A stretch of 64,000 bases of DNA from Artocarpus heterophyllus (Eukaryota; Streptophyta; Magnoliopsida; Rosales; Moraceae). The notes below the pieces were generated by a model. That model was not told the DNA's origin and did no database searches. It saw only the letters and a program-made list of their open reading frames with translations. The stretch's first letter is position 1. Every line of letters begins with the position of its first letter. The position numbers were made by a program, and so were the translations under genes. The stretch lies in assembly GCA_025403435.1 (NCBI GenBank), contig JAJQZP010000230.1, positions 62,001-126,000 on the forward strand. The letters are read 5' to 3'. This document shows positions 11,966 to 24,305 of the stretch, piece by piece.

Positions 11966-12398
11966 GCGTCATTTGGTAAGAAGGAAAGAAAATAGGAGGG
12001 AAGAGAAAAATATGAAGGAAAGAAAACTGTAGAGAAATGAAAGATTTTGATTTTCCTTTTATTTGTTTGGTATGTGAAGATGGAAAGAAAATGATTTTAT
12101 CTTCTCTTGTTTGGTATAGCAAGAAAAACCAAAGGAATGAAAAAACTACTATTAATACAATTACTATTTTGTCTAAATATTATTTAACTATTTCCCTAAT
12201 TTGACGCCCAAATTTTTTGTTGGAATTTTGATAGAAAAGAAGGGCAAATTGGTAACTTCACTTTCTTTACATTGTCGTCAAACTTTCCCCCACAAAATCC
12301 ATTCATATTTGGAGAGATTAATTTTTGTAGGACTCACATGCCATTTCTTCCACTCATTTTTCCATTTCATTCTAATTTATTTTCTACCAAACACCCCA
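11966..12398. mobile_element. MITE-like element
   Basis: Facing ends GCGTCATTTGGTAAGAAGG (11966) and TTTTCTACCAAACACCCC (to 12398) are imperfect inverted repeats of the TTTGGTA type common in plant MITEs. The interior repeats the GGAAAGAAAA theme. No clean target duplication was found, so the family is not assigned. Confidence 0.4.
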
Positions 12399-12479
12399 TC
12401 ACATCAATTTTCATCCCAAAATACTTCCAACGTTTTCTTTTCCTCTACTTTTTACTCATACCAATCAAAGCATTAATAA

Positions 12480-14360
12480 AGCTTACATTCCTTACTATCC
12501 TAACGTTGTGAAAAACAAAACTTTAGTTTCTTTTTCCCAGAAAAATCCCTTTTAGCAAAACTTTATAGTTTTGTCCCTTTTGTGAAAACCTTGATCTTTT
12601 TGCCCTTAACGTAATTCTCTTTCATTTCTTATTAAAACCTTTGATCCTCTCTAACTTAGAAATTATGGTTATTCACTGCCCATAGCACTGTAGGAAACCA
12701 ACATTTTCTCAATGAAAACCCAATTTCACTCGGTTTTATAATTTTGGCCCGAAACACAAAAATCTTAGACTTTTTTGCCCTCAGGACAAAAAATAGTTAT
12801 CCAATGCTGAAACGTTCAGTTTTTAACAACGATTAAACTTTTCAAAATATTCTTGATCTGATTCAAACAATTTCATAACGTTTTCATTTTACGAAATTTT
12901 ATGCTTAAAATCTCATAAAATTTATAACTTACAAACCGGGAGGAATTTTAACAAAATGTTCACATTGCCTTAACATTTTTGATGAGTTTTACAACTTTTA
13001 TGTTTTAACTTTCTTAAAATTTTAACGTTAAATGGAGTTTTTGGTTGATTTTTAAATCTGTTGAATTTTCACGAAACTTTGCAATTTAGTCCTTTTGTAA
13101 TTTTATAGAACTTTATTCACAAAAGTTGTTTTTCCTTACTGTTTTGGCTAATTCCATGGTCAACACAGAAATTAACTCATCCTCTAAGCATGACAAAATT
13201 TCATTTCCTTGAAAACTATCCAAACTTTGTTTAAAATCAAAGTTTGTGGAACTTTTCTTATTAAACCTTAAATCTTAATTCCTCTCTTTCTATCATCAGC
13301 ATCAACATCATCATAAAACATAACAAATCATACCATAAAGTTTATTTTACATGCCATAGTGCAAAATACACATCAAACACTTGCTATACATAAACTAACC
13401 AAGAATATGATTTAGAATTTACCCAAGGTTTCCATGTTCTAGCACCTCCTCTTTGGTGCTTGATCTTGGCTAAACATCCTTGACATAACTATAGCAAAAA
13501 ACCCATAAAAAACATATCCAAATCATAAGTGAAAACCCTAAAACACAATAGGGAAAACTTGAGTTTCCTTCTTTTTTTTTTTAACCTTGAAAACTCTTTA
13601 ATCGTCTTCTTCTATTCTTGTTCTTGCTTCTTTGCATGATTTGAAGGTTTAATCTTGAAAAAATATTTGGAAAACTTAAGGGTGGCTGCCAGTTTTGGTT
13701 GTGGGAGAAGAGAGAGAATTTTTTTTCGTTCTTTTCTTTTCTTTTCTTTTTTCATGCCTTTTTGCATGAAATATGATGGAGACCAATTTGTCTCCTTTTA
13801 GAGTCCCACAACCAGTTCACAAAATGGAGGTGAGGTGGCCACTTTCCCACCTTAAAGGTGGCATTAAGTGGGCCCCACAAAACTTTCTTTAATAGTCTAA
13901 ATTTATACTGACAGTATTTTTTCTATACCGCCAGTGTATGTCCTATACTGTCGGTATTCTTTTCTACACTATTTAATGGTCCATAAACTTCCACATCATC
14001 CATATAGTGTTATTCCTATACTGCTTAGCTTTACACGGTCTAATTTCTATATTATGTTACTTTATGCAGTGTAATTTCATACTACTTAACTTTATACAGT
14101 GTAGTTTCTATATTGCTTAAATTATCAATATAATTCTTATACTGCATAACTTTATTAGTGTAAACTGTATTTTTCTCATACTGCATGATTTTCATACTAT
14201 GTATTCTTTATACGGTATTTCTATCTTAAAATTTATTGCTATATGTTTTGTAACAATTAAACTTTCTAGGTTATTTTTATTTCGTTCCTTCCTTGTTTAA
14301 GATTATAGCATAATTTTTAATCTTAAAAATCATATGTTTACCTTTATAGAATTTTTCATA
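12480..14360 (+). repeat. LTR-derived repeat, copy A
   Basis: This non-coding region is collinear with 31440-33150. Shared words include TTTAGTCCTTTT, ATCATACCATAAAGT, ACATGCCATAGT, and several TACTG/CAGTGTA-rich stretches toward the right end. Both copies look like decayed long LTRs of one family. Copy B has a recognisable start (TGTCACGACCC at 29174), while the left end of copy A is lost next to the MITE-like element. A CTTTT microsatellite lies near 13730-13750. Confidence 0.6.
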
Positions 14361-14384
14361 AAAATTAGATTTAAATAGTAATCC

Positions 14385-14635
14385 TCGTGTACCAACACCT
14401 AGCTGGTTCAGTTGGCAGGGGACTGTTCCGCTTAAGCAAGCGACTTGAGTTCAAGTCCTTGTGAATGCAGCTGTCAGTGTTAGGAGACTCTTACCGTCTT
14501 CGAGTCTCTTTATGGGTCGGCTCTGGATTAGTCGAATAAACCCCATAGGAGTTGAGGGGCCCTCTATATAAACGGTTCGTGCCTTCCGTGGTGGGCTTCA
14601 GAAATCAAGGGGTATAAATTACCACCACAAAAAAA
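14385..14635 (+). mobile_element. SINE, tRNA-derived
   Basis: The A box TAGCTGGTTCAGTTGG (14400) and B box GAGTTCAAGTCC (about 14447) have the order and spacing of a tRNA-derived RNA polymerase III promoter. They are followed by a body of about 180 bp and an A-rich end, CCACAAAAAAAATAATAG. Flanking words AATAGTAATC (about 14372) and AATAGTAAC (about 14638) may be the target duplication. It lies at the right edge of LTR-derived copy A. Confidence 0.65.
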
Positions 14636-15040
14636 ATAATAGTAACATCAAAATTACTCTTTAAAATATTTAACAAATTTTTAAGAATAAAATTTATACA
14701 TAAAATTTATACATAATTTATTTAACATAATTCTTAATTATTAGATGCTTTAAGCATTAAAAATCCTCATATGTCACACCTCGCATGAGGACGAATCACG
14801 TGTCTTTCCTGCGAGCGAATTTGATTGGGTCGTACGAGCAAGGACAAAAGGGCAGACAAAATGGCAGCATTTTTCTGTCTGATTATCATGAGGAATGAGG
14901 GATTTTTTTCCCTTTTGTTTTGTTCTAGTGAAATAAGGAATAAGGGATGTTTGGACATAGCACGCCATTTTTTACGAACTCCTCATCCATTTAAGATATG
15001 ATAAGAACCTGGTCTCTAAATGTTGCCCTATTAGACTTTT

Positions 15041-15198
15041 GAGCCTCGTTTGCTTTTATTCTCAAAATTTTTAGAAATGTTTTTATATATTTTTTAAGAT
15101 AAAAATTTTAAAAATATTCTCAACATAATTTTTAAAAAAATTTTATTTTTCAAAATAAAAATATTTTTATCTATTTTAAAAAAACACCAAACGACTCC
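15041..15198. mobile_element. Short palindromic MITE-like element
   Basis: GAGCCTCGTTTGCTTTTATT on the left and CACCAAACGACTCC on the right face each other, with an AT-rich interior that can fold on itself (TTTTTATATATTTTTT against AAAATATTTTTATC). The size of about 158 bp fits a MITE. The target duplication is unclear. Confidence 0.35.
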
Positions 15199-15600
15199 TT
15201 AATGTCACTATTTTTGCCTTTTACTTCTCGTTTGTTTTATGTGCTGCAACGGAGCCCAGCTGGCAATATAAAACAAAAGTCAATGTGGGTTTGACGTTTT
15301 TTTTTTTTAATCATTTTTGAATACGGCGCGTGCTCCTGGCTTACGTTTCCTGAGCAACTTTTGCTTGAGCATGATAAAGATAGGATTTTCTTTTTTGGCT
15401 TCGAACCTGGCATTCATGTTTGGTACGGCTTCGTGATCATTTTCCCACCAAGGGCTGTTTGAAGAGCCTTCTAATTCAAAAACAGTCTCGATTACAACCA
15501 CAAAATATGATTCTTAAAATAACACTTTAAAAATATGCTTTAAACTTGAAATAACATTATAAGCTTGTTAAAAATTTAAAGTTTCATTTTTATTACTTGT
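15199..15600. other. Intergenic, one unassigned open frame
   Basis: A minus-strand open frame of 64 residues (15307-15501) without an ATG start is the only feature. It has fairly gene-like composition but no domain that I recognise. It could be an exon fragment or chance. Confidence 0.25.
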
Positions 15601-15601
15601 T

Positions 15602-15790
15602 AAAAATTTAACAAGTCATTTTTAACAAGTCATTTTTAACAAGTTGACACATTTAAGCTCCTTAAATATATATTTTCAAACTCTTTAAATATATGGTTCT
15701 AAATACTTGTTTCCCAATTGAAAATTTCAAACACTTTTTAAATATATTTCCAAGTTGAAAATTCCAAACACTTTTTAAATATATAGTTTT
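15602..15790 (+). repeat. Two short tandem repeats
   Basis: First, the 14-bp unit AACAAGTCATTTTT occurs twice with a partial third copy (about 15606-15642). Second, a 37-bp unit ending CAAACACTTTTTAAATATAT is repeated at 15713-15749 and 15750-15786. A more diverged copy of the ending lies near 15680. Confidence 0.7.
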
Positions 15791-16483
15791 AAACACTTAT
15801 CAAAAAGTCACAAAATGACTAAAAGTCAAGGACCTCCCAACGGACCCTAAATGCTCTCCCTGGGGTTAAGATTGTTGCTTTGTTTTTTTTAAATGTGTAA
15901 CCCCTACTATCTGAGCAAAAATTAAAGCGTCCATGTATACAAGTAACCATACCTTGAACACATTGATAAAGCCTCGAGTCCAGCAGTTTGTTTGAAAACA
16001 GAATAATCAAACATATATAATTGAACTAATAAAATACATCTTACTTGTGGTCCATGATAAATAAAGGACAAATTTAATTCCATGACATATGGTTTGTAAT
16101 TCGTATCGTGCGAGATTTTCCTGAGAGTTTAGTGTAAGATAGGCATTTAAATTTCTCAAACTCAAATTGATGTTACAAAACGTGTTCCTTTTAGTTATAA
16201 TAATTATAATTTCATGATCACAAAACATGCCACACGAGAAGTTGTAATAATAATATATATACATATTATTACTATCAGTTGGTCACTTTATTTAAAGATA
16301 TCCTGTGGAGTTGAGATTGGATCTTCCAACATCTATCCACAGGATCCAACTATACATACATCTTTATACATTCTTCTCCTCCCCGGTTTATGCATAACTT
16401 CCTGATATAACACAAAAGTTACTCCAGATGATCAGTCTTAAAAACCCCACAAAACTCACTTCTCATCTTTCTCACATTCTTGA

Positions 16484-18479
16484 TCAGTTACACATACGCA
16501 CGGTGGCCACCTTCCTCTTGTTGAGTTGGTCCTGGAAAAAGAACTCCTTATTCTGGCTCCTGAAGACCCTTTCCACTTCTCTTGCTGGCACTCCAAACGC
16601 CAACTCCTTTGCCACGTTATCCATATTATCCACAATATTTTTCTTCCCTGCAAAAAGAATTACGCAAATAAATATACAAAAATTGAGATACTATTTTAAT
16701 TTTCAGTCAATTAGTTAATGAAATACCTGCAAGAGGGTATCTAGTATTGCCCTTGGCCTCAAAGCACAAAATCTGGAGGTTGGAATTTTGAGAAGCAACT
16801 TCCGTGACGGGATGGCCGGCCGGGACGACCAACACCGTGCCGCGTCTCAGGCGCCCGGCCGCTCCCCTTTCCCTGCCAGCTTCCGCTACCGCAGCGAAGT
16901 TGACGGCCCTCCTCGGACGAGATGTGAGGACAAGCCATCTCCAACCACCCTTCCCCGTTTACTACGAATGATATCTTTGTTGCCTTGGAGTTTGTAGCTT
17001 GGTGCAATCATAGCTCCCTATACAACGCAACCATATATATATACACGTAATTAATTACGTAGAATTTTAGTTCATTTGGCCACACAAAAAGGCAAAGATA
17101 TAATCATAAAATCAATCAATATTAGGAGAAAGATTGTACTTTGAATATTACTTTGGTGATGTTAGCAAAGGAGATCATGAGGTCGAGGTATTCAAGGTCC
17201 TCGCACCCTTCGGGACGGGCTTCAATGAGGCTGCCATAGCGGTTGGATGAAACGGGATGCTTGCGGAATAAGTTAAAAGGACCCCTTTTTTCACCCTTAA
17301 ACGGCCAAATCGGTCCTCCTCCGCCGCCACTGCCTTCCGCGTGGCGGCTCAGCTCCTCAACCTGTTCTCTTGAGGCCTTGGTGATGCCGCCTCGCTTCTG
17401 CTGCCTAAACAGCCTCTCTATCTCTCTGTTTTAATACAAATCATTATCAATTAACACACAAACATGCTTAAAATAGTAAAAAAAAAAATGTGTAAGATCC
17501 TATTGCTAATTACCTTGAAAGCAGCCTTGAGAACCTTCCAGCTGAAGGCTTTGTAAAACGATTCTGGGTCTTCACAGGCAGCTCCATGGAATGACTGTAT
17601 AATACAACGAAATTAATTCCATTCCAAACTAGATTAGTCATTTGTCACCAGTCCTATAATTAAAAGAAACTAATAATTAGGTTCTTTTTCCCCTTTTTTA
17701 CCTCAAATTCTCCAGGAAGAAAGACAGAATTGATTAGCTTGACAATGAATAGCTTCTCCCCCTCGTCCCGGTTGACCAAATATGTAGACGTGCCTGCTGG
17801 GACGTGTAGTATGTCTCCACATTCTAGATTGAACGTCTCTCTCTTCTCCTTCAGCAAGAGAGTCAAAGTTGGCTTCCCTACTTCACACACATCACAACAA
17901 ACGAGTTTAAAAAACAAAAATAAAGTAAAAAAACTCTCTATCTACTTATGTATAGAAGTTGAAAAACACAAAATTACCACTAGCAACGAAGAAGACGGCA
18001 TCGGCATCTAAATGGACAGGAGCTATAAAAGCACGAGGATTGGCCTCAAGAAATCCGACCCTGTAATTCTCAATCCCTTTTAGAAGCTTGGACCTCTCGG
18101 TGAACTTCTTCAGAGTATGAACTCTACCTTCCTCTGTCCTAACTCTAGTCTCGAAATGCTCATCTTCAAACACACAAGGATTTTTCTGCTCTATTCTCTC
18201 CCCACCCTCTTCTTCTTCTTCTTCTTTGCGGCGCAATGTTCCGGAATAGGGCTCCTCCCGTCCTTCTTCTTGTCTCTCTCGGTGCTTCTTCTCTCTAATG
18301 TATTCCTCGCACCTCTCCTCGCATTGTTGCCGCTGCCCTTCGTCGAATCCGCGCTTCTGCTTGCACTGATGCCGGCGCTGCTTCAGCTCCGGGTCTTGCG
18401 TGGCCGAGGCAAGGCTTGCGGTTAGAACTAGAATGGATAAGAGAAGCACGACCAGAGAGAATTTCTTTCAGGCTGCCAT
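16484..18479 (-). pseudogene. Vicilin/sucrose-binding-protein-like pseudogene
   Basis: Six exons on the minus strand encode a two-cupin 7S globulin-type protein. Exon 1 (18479-17978) has a signal peptide, a Cys-rich N-terminal segment, a Glu-rich tract and the start of cupin 1. Exon 2 (17877-17702) carries cupin 1 with GDILHVPAGT. Exon 3 is 17594-17514. Exon 4 (about 17420-17178) starts cupin 2. Exon 5 (about 17020-16730) contains [15 protein letters not shown]. Exon 6 (about 16648-16484) ends with EFFFQDQLNKRK. The ATG at 18479 is followed by an in-frame TGA as codon 4 (18470-18468), just before the hydrophobic signal sequence. One extra A near 16980 and another shift near 16850 break exon 5. 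The first Cys of the CxxxC pair is Arg (RRHQC). The exon 3-4 junction does not keep frame with the nearest acceptor. Seed-storage function is known for the family but unlikely for this copy. Confidence 0.85.
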
Positions 18480-19776
18480 TTTTGTTTACTTTGGTTTGAT
18501 CTCGAGGAAAGTTTTGAAGAGGAAGAGGGGCATATATAGGTGGGGAATTGGGAAATGGATTAATACGGACGGAGGGTGTAACAGAGCAGGGACATGCATG
18601 CAAGCGGACGGCTGTCCAACGTACGTGTCTCTCAGCTAACATTGTCTTGTTCTGCAAATTTTAAAAGTTTTTTTAGATAACTGGTGAATCGAGCTGTACT
18701 TCTCCAGTTTGGAAGCAAGACTGCATCATTCATTAACATACGTAGAAATTTTAGATATTTGAAAGAATTTTAATGGAACGTGACCATGTGCCGGTCCGAT
18801 TGAAAAATATCAAAACAGTATCTTATATTTATTAAAAATTTAAAAATATTATCGTATAAGTTTAAATTTGTGCTTTGTAAGTGAAATTTTTGACTTTTTC
18901 TTTTCATTAATAAAAATCTCTTAATTTGTAAAAACTATAAAAAAAAATACAAACAAATAATAACAAAAAAAGAATCCACATATATGATTTTTTTAATTTT
19001 TTAAGGGATTTTTTTATGAGTTTTGTTTGATTTTTTGTTTTGATTTCTATTAATGTTTTACAAAATTAATTAGGAGTTCCACTAATAAAACGGTAAGAAA
19101 AAAAATTCATATCGTAAAACATGAGTTCACAGTTTGCACTTTTTTTTCGCCTTCTGGGGCATGTGATGATCGATGAAGCACAGTTAATAGGCCAAGTTTA
19201 TTCTTAAACAATATAATATCAATATTTGTTTAAAACAGAAGATATCAAAATGTTAATAATCTTTAAAAAATAAGCCCGGAAATCAACCGGGCTGTGGCGG
19301 ATATTAAAGGTTTTGGTATTTACTCATTGATTTGTTGTAAATGAATTACAATTCAAGTTTTTTCAATCAGGTGATTAATAATCATTAATATTCTTTTAAA
19401 TTATTTGGCCAATATTGTTCCAAAGTTTACACTTTAACAGGACACATCAAATAAATTGGAACCGTGCTCCAAAAAAAGATATTATTTTGAACTAATATTG
19501 TGACACTTATAAAGAGTTGATCATAACAAAAGTAGATGCTATTTCCAAAAGAAATAAACTTCCACATTATAGGACACTCGCTTGGATCCATGCTCTAAAA
19601 CAATAGAAACATTTTGAACTTTTCAAACCATGCTCTAAAAAACAAAGATAATATTTTGAACATCATAACAAAATAGAAAATACGACACTTGAAGTTGGAA
19701 CTGTGCTCTAAAAAAAATAGAAAATATTTTGAACTAAAATAACACTTAAAAAGTGTTGCCCATCACAAAAATAAGA
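18480..19776. other. Upstream region of the vicilin relic and AT-rich spacer
   Basis: Sequence just above 18480 has a TATATA stretch (about 18532-18538) and CATGCATGCA (18594-18603), an RY-type element typical of seed-protein promoters, which fits its position upstream of the minus-strand vicilin-like gene. The rest is AT-rich. Between 19420 and 19740 there are diverged repeats of a phrase including CGTGCTCC/CATGCTCTAAAA and ATTTTGAAC. No gene is seen. Confidence 0.5.
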
Positions 19777-21090
19777 TCATAATTCTGAAGAACTTCTAAT
19801 ATTAACATGAACCTGTCTTTTCTTTCTACTGAAATCTGCACATTTCCTTCTCCAGAATTTCAAAACTTTTATAACAAAGGCATCTGTGTCTTCAACAATT
19901 TCAGGCTTGGGAAGATGATCCACGAACTGGCGGCAATACGGACATGATTGTTGTCGTTTAATCCACTCCTTAATGCATGAAAAGTGAAAAACATGATTGC
20001 AGAGAATCAAGCGTACGACCTTCTGCTGCTTCTCATCTTCATATCCTTGTAGACAAATTGAGCAATTTTCTAGTTGGTTTTTCTTAAAACTAATTTTCTC
20101 TCTGTTGATGCTTACCGTAACTCGGCATCGGATCAACACCGCGTGCAGCTGTGCATGGTTCGACTCTCATTCGGCTCACCTCTATGAGGTTGGACGTACC
20201 TGCAACAAGAGGAGGGACGCTTCGGAGGCAATAGAAAGGTTAGTCGATGGACAAGGGCTCTCCAATGCTCGAAGCAGGGTTTGCTCGGCAGAGGGCGGCA
20301 ACCAGTTAGGTGGGAAGAAGAAGTCTCTCCAGAATGTCATAAATGCATCTTATTTATAGGCCACCACTTGGACTGAGTGTTAGGCGGGTTTTACCCACGA
20401 CCTAGGTGTCACATCAAGGTGTGTCAGGCAGTAGGTAACAAGTGTCGCATCCCCATCCGGCAGATTGGATTCCATCAGATGGCGAGTAATTATCTGCCGT
20501 GTGTTAACCTATAATGGCGAGTAGCAGCCTACTTGCGAGTGAGATTCATCCGACCCGAGCTAGTGTATAGTCCGAAGTAGCAGCCTACTTGGCATGCGGC
20601 TTCGGAAGGGGCGTTCGTCACGTCGAGGGCTTATAGCAAGCTTACTGGAGATTCTGCCGAGCTCATTAGCCGACCATCGAAGTTTATCTCCTCGGTGGTG
20701 GAGCCGAGCTCACCCTCAACACTCTGTGCCTTCTTCCGGTTGGTCGCCTTCAAGGATTTCCTCCTCGTCTTCTTCTTCTGGTTGGTCTTCTTCAATGATT
20801 TTCTCCTCTTCTCGACTTGTTCAACGACTATCTCATTGCTGTTCCAAGTAGGAGGCTTTTGTATTTTCTTGCACTTGTGATTATATTCGATCAAGGCATG
20901 TAAAATTAACATTAATGCTATACCTGCAATGCCCACGACGGCAATCGGGATGAAAACAACGATCAAATGCAGAGGCCTTAGAAGGTTAAGAGATGAATGA
21001 TGCTTATTATAAGACCTTTTTTTCTTTTTGTTTTTAGACTTGGAGGACGTAAGGAACCCCCCATGGCGAGACTCATGCAAGTGTGGGGCC
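19777..21090 (-). pseudogene. Transmembrane RING-H2 gene split by an insertion
   Basis: The minus strand holds two halves of one reading frame. The upstream half (21080-20646) has a basic N-terminus, a membrane span around LHLIVVFIPIAVVGIAGIAL, and a Lys/Arg-rich segment. The downstream half (20115-19777) has a complete RING-H2: CSIC, then CNHVFHFSC, then CPYC. These are the eight zinc ligands in C3H2C3 order typical of ATL-like E3 ubiquitin ligases. A 524-bp insert (20116-20639) flanked by GCTTAC separates them. Removing one GCTTAC and the insert would join the halves in frame. No in-frame ATG starts the upstream half, since the first codon taken is TTG at 21080, so the 5' end is also uncertain. 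Membrane-bound E3 activity is inferred from the family; this copy is probably inactive. Confidence 0.7.
20116..20639. mobile_element. 524-bp GC-rich insert in the RING-H2 gene
   Basis: The insert is bounded by GCTTAC at 20110-20115 and 20640-20645, consistent with a 6-bp target duplication. It is clearly richer in G and C than its flanks and has no long inverted ends or TG...CA termini. The word AGTAGCAGCCTACTTG occurs twice inside it (about 20520 and 20576). It has no recognisable coding. The superfamily is unknown. Confidence 0.6.
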
Positions 21091-22277
21091 GTCGAGAATT
21101 AAACGTTAATTAAAAGAAAAAACTCTCAATGATATGAAACTGACGATAAGAACTCCTTTTTATAGAAATTATTAGAAACCTAAGACCTAAAACAAGTCTA
21201 ATTCGAGACCAAATCTAAGTGACTATAACAAAGGAATGTATGACGTGCACGATTTTTATTATCTTTTAAAAGTTAACCCCACAACTTATAAATAGTTTGA
21301 AGTTATACCGCATTTTTTTTATTCTCGTTCTTCTAGGGCTTGGTTTTCGATTTCTATTGCTCAGCTATGTGCGGTTTGGGACTTTAAAAGAAAAGAAAAA
21401 ATAAACAAAATAAGTCAGATGAAATTTATCCTTTCAATTGCTTTGTTTTTGGATTTTTATCATTTATTCGTTTTGTTTTTATTCGAAGGTTTTTTTTTTA
21501 ATATATATCTTGTTGGTTTTTGCATATCGATTCACTGATGATTTATTATTATTCTTAATATTATTATTTTGTGAGTGTGCATGTGTGTGTCAGTGGTAGT
21601 GTTGTAAGATTTTCCGCTTAAAATCATCCTCTGCTGTTCAAATAAATTTATAGTTTAATTAGTACTCCTTAGAACACATGAAATCAATGTTACTTTGATA
21701 ATGTGCTGCTATGATCAGTAATCCATAGCGTTATTTATTAATGCCTAAGATTTAAAATCAAAGATAGGCCTTTAATATTGATACCAAAGTTCTTTGTTGG
21801 TTTCTAGGTTAGTCTATTGGTCAATAATAGTGTTTCCTAACTTATTAATACCAAAGTTCTATGTTATTGGTGAATAATAGTATTTCCTAACTTATTGAAA
21901 AAAAGGAAAAAAACACCTCCAGGCACTATTCACTCCATTTCGCGGAGACGTGCGAATTGCCAATGTAAAAATTTTGCAAGAATATAGCGTAAAAAGAAAA
22001 ACTAAGATGTTCTGCACGTGAACAGAGTAAATGCAACTATTTGCAAGTGAAATGACGATTTTGAGGGAAAAAAAAAAAAAAGTATGATAACCATTTTACT
22101 TATTTAACTTGTATGAGTTGGTACATCAACGATTTAATAGCAATGAGGAAGGCGAGTTCAACTTGTGAAATTTCATTTCAGTCGACAAACAATGGACAGC
22201 TGAGTTTAGACCCCAAGCAATTTCTGCAACATCTTCCCCTCGGTTCCGTGACAAAATTACGAAAGAACACACTTCTT
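21091..22277. other. Intergenic region with a tandem duplication
   Basis: No gene is recognised. Around 21782-21898, TACCAAAGTTCT followed by AATAATAGTGTTTCCTAACT recurs as a diverged tandem pair. The right part (22090-22277) is the 3' side of the uL24 gene on the minus strand. Confidence 0.5.
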
Positions 22278-24095
22278 TCAAAGATCAGGCATTCCCAGCC
22301 CTGTTTTTGCATCATAAGTTTTCTCCAGCACAACATCCATTGGAGTATCCTTGGGACCAGCTGCAAACGAAGGTTCATACCATCGTCAGCAGTAAGGATT
22401 GAAAACAATATATGGGGAACTCATAAGCATACTTCAAAGGTCACCAATAGCAACCTTAATTTCAATGATATAGACTACTATAGCCCAAAGGATTACAGGT
22501 AATTCGGGATATCTCTTTTTTATACAATATCTTAGTTGGATTTTGTTCTTGGGATTTGAGTCTGAAATTTCCCCCTTAACCCACCCCACTAAACACCTTT
22601 AATTTAACTTCTGATTGCTCTCAGTGAATTTAAGTCCAAGTGCATATAGCATCATATCAACACCTAACCGTTATCCTCTTCCTAAGATTTTGGGATGCAA
22701 TATCTTAGTAATAGTAAAATGAGGCAGTGAAAAGCCCGAATCATGACTTATCAGTCGTTGAATATGACAAGGAAAATAATAAGAACCACTTTATAGAACA
22801 ATAAAAGGTAAAGGAGTTGGGGTTTTGATAAATACCAACTGTAGGCCTCGGCGTAGTCCTTATCTTCAAGATCTCAGGACGGGGAATAATGGAACCGGAT
22901 GCCCCAATGCCTCTAGATACTCTTACTTTGGTGCCATCTTCAAGATACTTGATCCCAACCTTACAAGGCTTCCTGCAAAATCAACCATTAATCTTTACTT
23001 TGGCACTTGGAAGAGTGAAAACTAAGGATTATTCACTCAGATTGTATGGAACTTCCATACCCTGTTACTGGATCAACAACTTGAACATTTGATACATGAA
23101 GAGGTGCTTCCACCGTAAAGATCCCACCTTCATGACCCTGCCCTTGTTTAATATGCTTCTTAACCTGCAAAGGCAATATACAAGTTCATTAAGTTATAAT
23201 CTGGATTCTGAAAACAAGATGTGTAGATAATATACAATAACATTGCGAGACAACCCCCGTGTCTAGGGCATAATTATTTTCCCCCACCAAAGAAAACAAA
23301 AAACATGAAATTCAACTAGGAAAAAGACAAAAATCTTCCCTGGCCATAGATATATACATATAAGTGTATCCTTGGTCACAGACTTAACTTAGCGGTAAAT
23401 AAATCCACAGCCAACTTCACCTAAAGGTGAAGAGTTCGAATTCCCCTGACCCAAATATATACATACATATATATATATATAAACATAGAAATCCAACAAA
23501 CTGATCTCAGGTCATTACTCTGAAAATGAGAAAGAAAGTGACAGCCAAAGTAGAAAATAGCAGATGCAGCCTAAAAATTGGCTACTGTTGTTTATGAACT
23601 TCAACAATTTAGTATTTCAGTTCAGAAAGATATTGCTTTTATACAAATACATAGCATTCAAAACAATTTGCACCCATTAGATATGAGTACAAACAAACTT
23701 AACTAATAAAAATTACTATGACACGAAATAGAATCAAACAGCCAAGCAACTGGGGTACTTTGCTAAAGAATAATCATCAAAAACAAAATCCCATGTCAAC
23801 CACAGAGTGGGAAAAGGAGAAAGCAAAGCTTGAGAATGATTCCCATCTCACCAGATTTTTGCCTCCAACAAGAACACGATTCTGGGAGCGAATAACACGC
23901 TTAACAATACCAGTCTCGCCTTTATCTTTGCCCCTAATTATCATCACCTGAAATTGACCAGTATAAAAATCAATAAAATAAAAAAAATCCTTTTAACGAA
24001 TGTTAAAAACAAAACTATTCAATCTTCCGACATACATTATCCCCTCTAAGAATCTTCCAGTGCCTAATAAGCTTCTCAGCCGCTTTCCAACCCAT
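22278..24095 (-). CDS. Ribosomal protein uL24, mitochondrial-type, five exons
   Basis: Five minus-strand exons join in frame into a 159-residue protein: 24095-24036, 23947-23852, 23164-23061, 22972-22836 and 22360-22278. All junctions are GT-AG. The protein starts [20 protein letters not shown] and carries a KOW motif ([20 protein letters not shown]) near residues 22-50, the signature of bacterial-type uL24, which binds 23S rRNA early in large-subunit assembly. A lineage-specific C-terminal half includes [20 protein letters not shown] and ends KTGLGMPDL. It resembles the Arabidopsis At5g23535-type mitochondrial L24 from memory. A likely 5'UTR exon ends with a GTAACG donor near 24306. There are no stops or shifts, so it appears functional. 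It shows that the sequence is not generally full of indel errors. Confidence 0.9.
23368..23475 (+). mobile_element. SINE-like remnant in uL24 intron
   Basis: An A-box-like ACTTAACTTAGCGGTAAA (about 23381) is followed by a good B box, GAGTTCGAATTCCCC (about 23430), and then by a TA-rich tail to about 23480. It lies in the intron between exons 2 and 3 of the uL24 gene, on the opposite strand. Confidence 0.5.
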
Positions 24096-24305
24096 ATCCG
24101 TTCACAACGCAACACCAATATGCTTTTCTAGAAGGTCTCTACCCTCTACAACTACATCAATGTGAAGCAAAAAAGCAAAATTTTAATTTTGCAAAGAAGT
24201 GAGAAATTGAAGAAATTTTATGTAGCCAAAGTGAATTTCTTTTCCTCTGAACGCGGATTTTTCAAGGGAACCAAAAAGTGGCGGAAATCGAATTCGGAAT
24301 CGTTA

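Noticed and set aside
14774..14800. TGTCACACC resembling an LTR start
   Set aside because: No matching end or target duplication found nearby.
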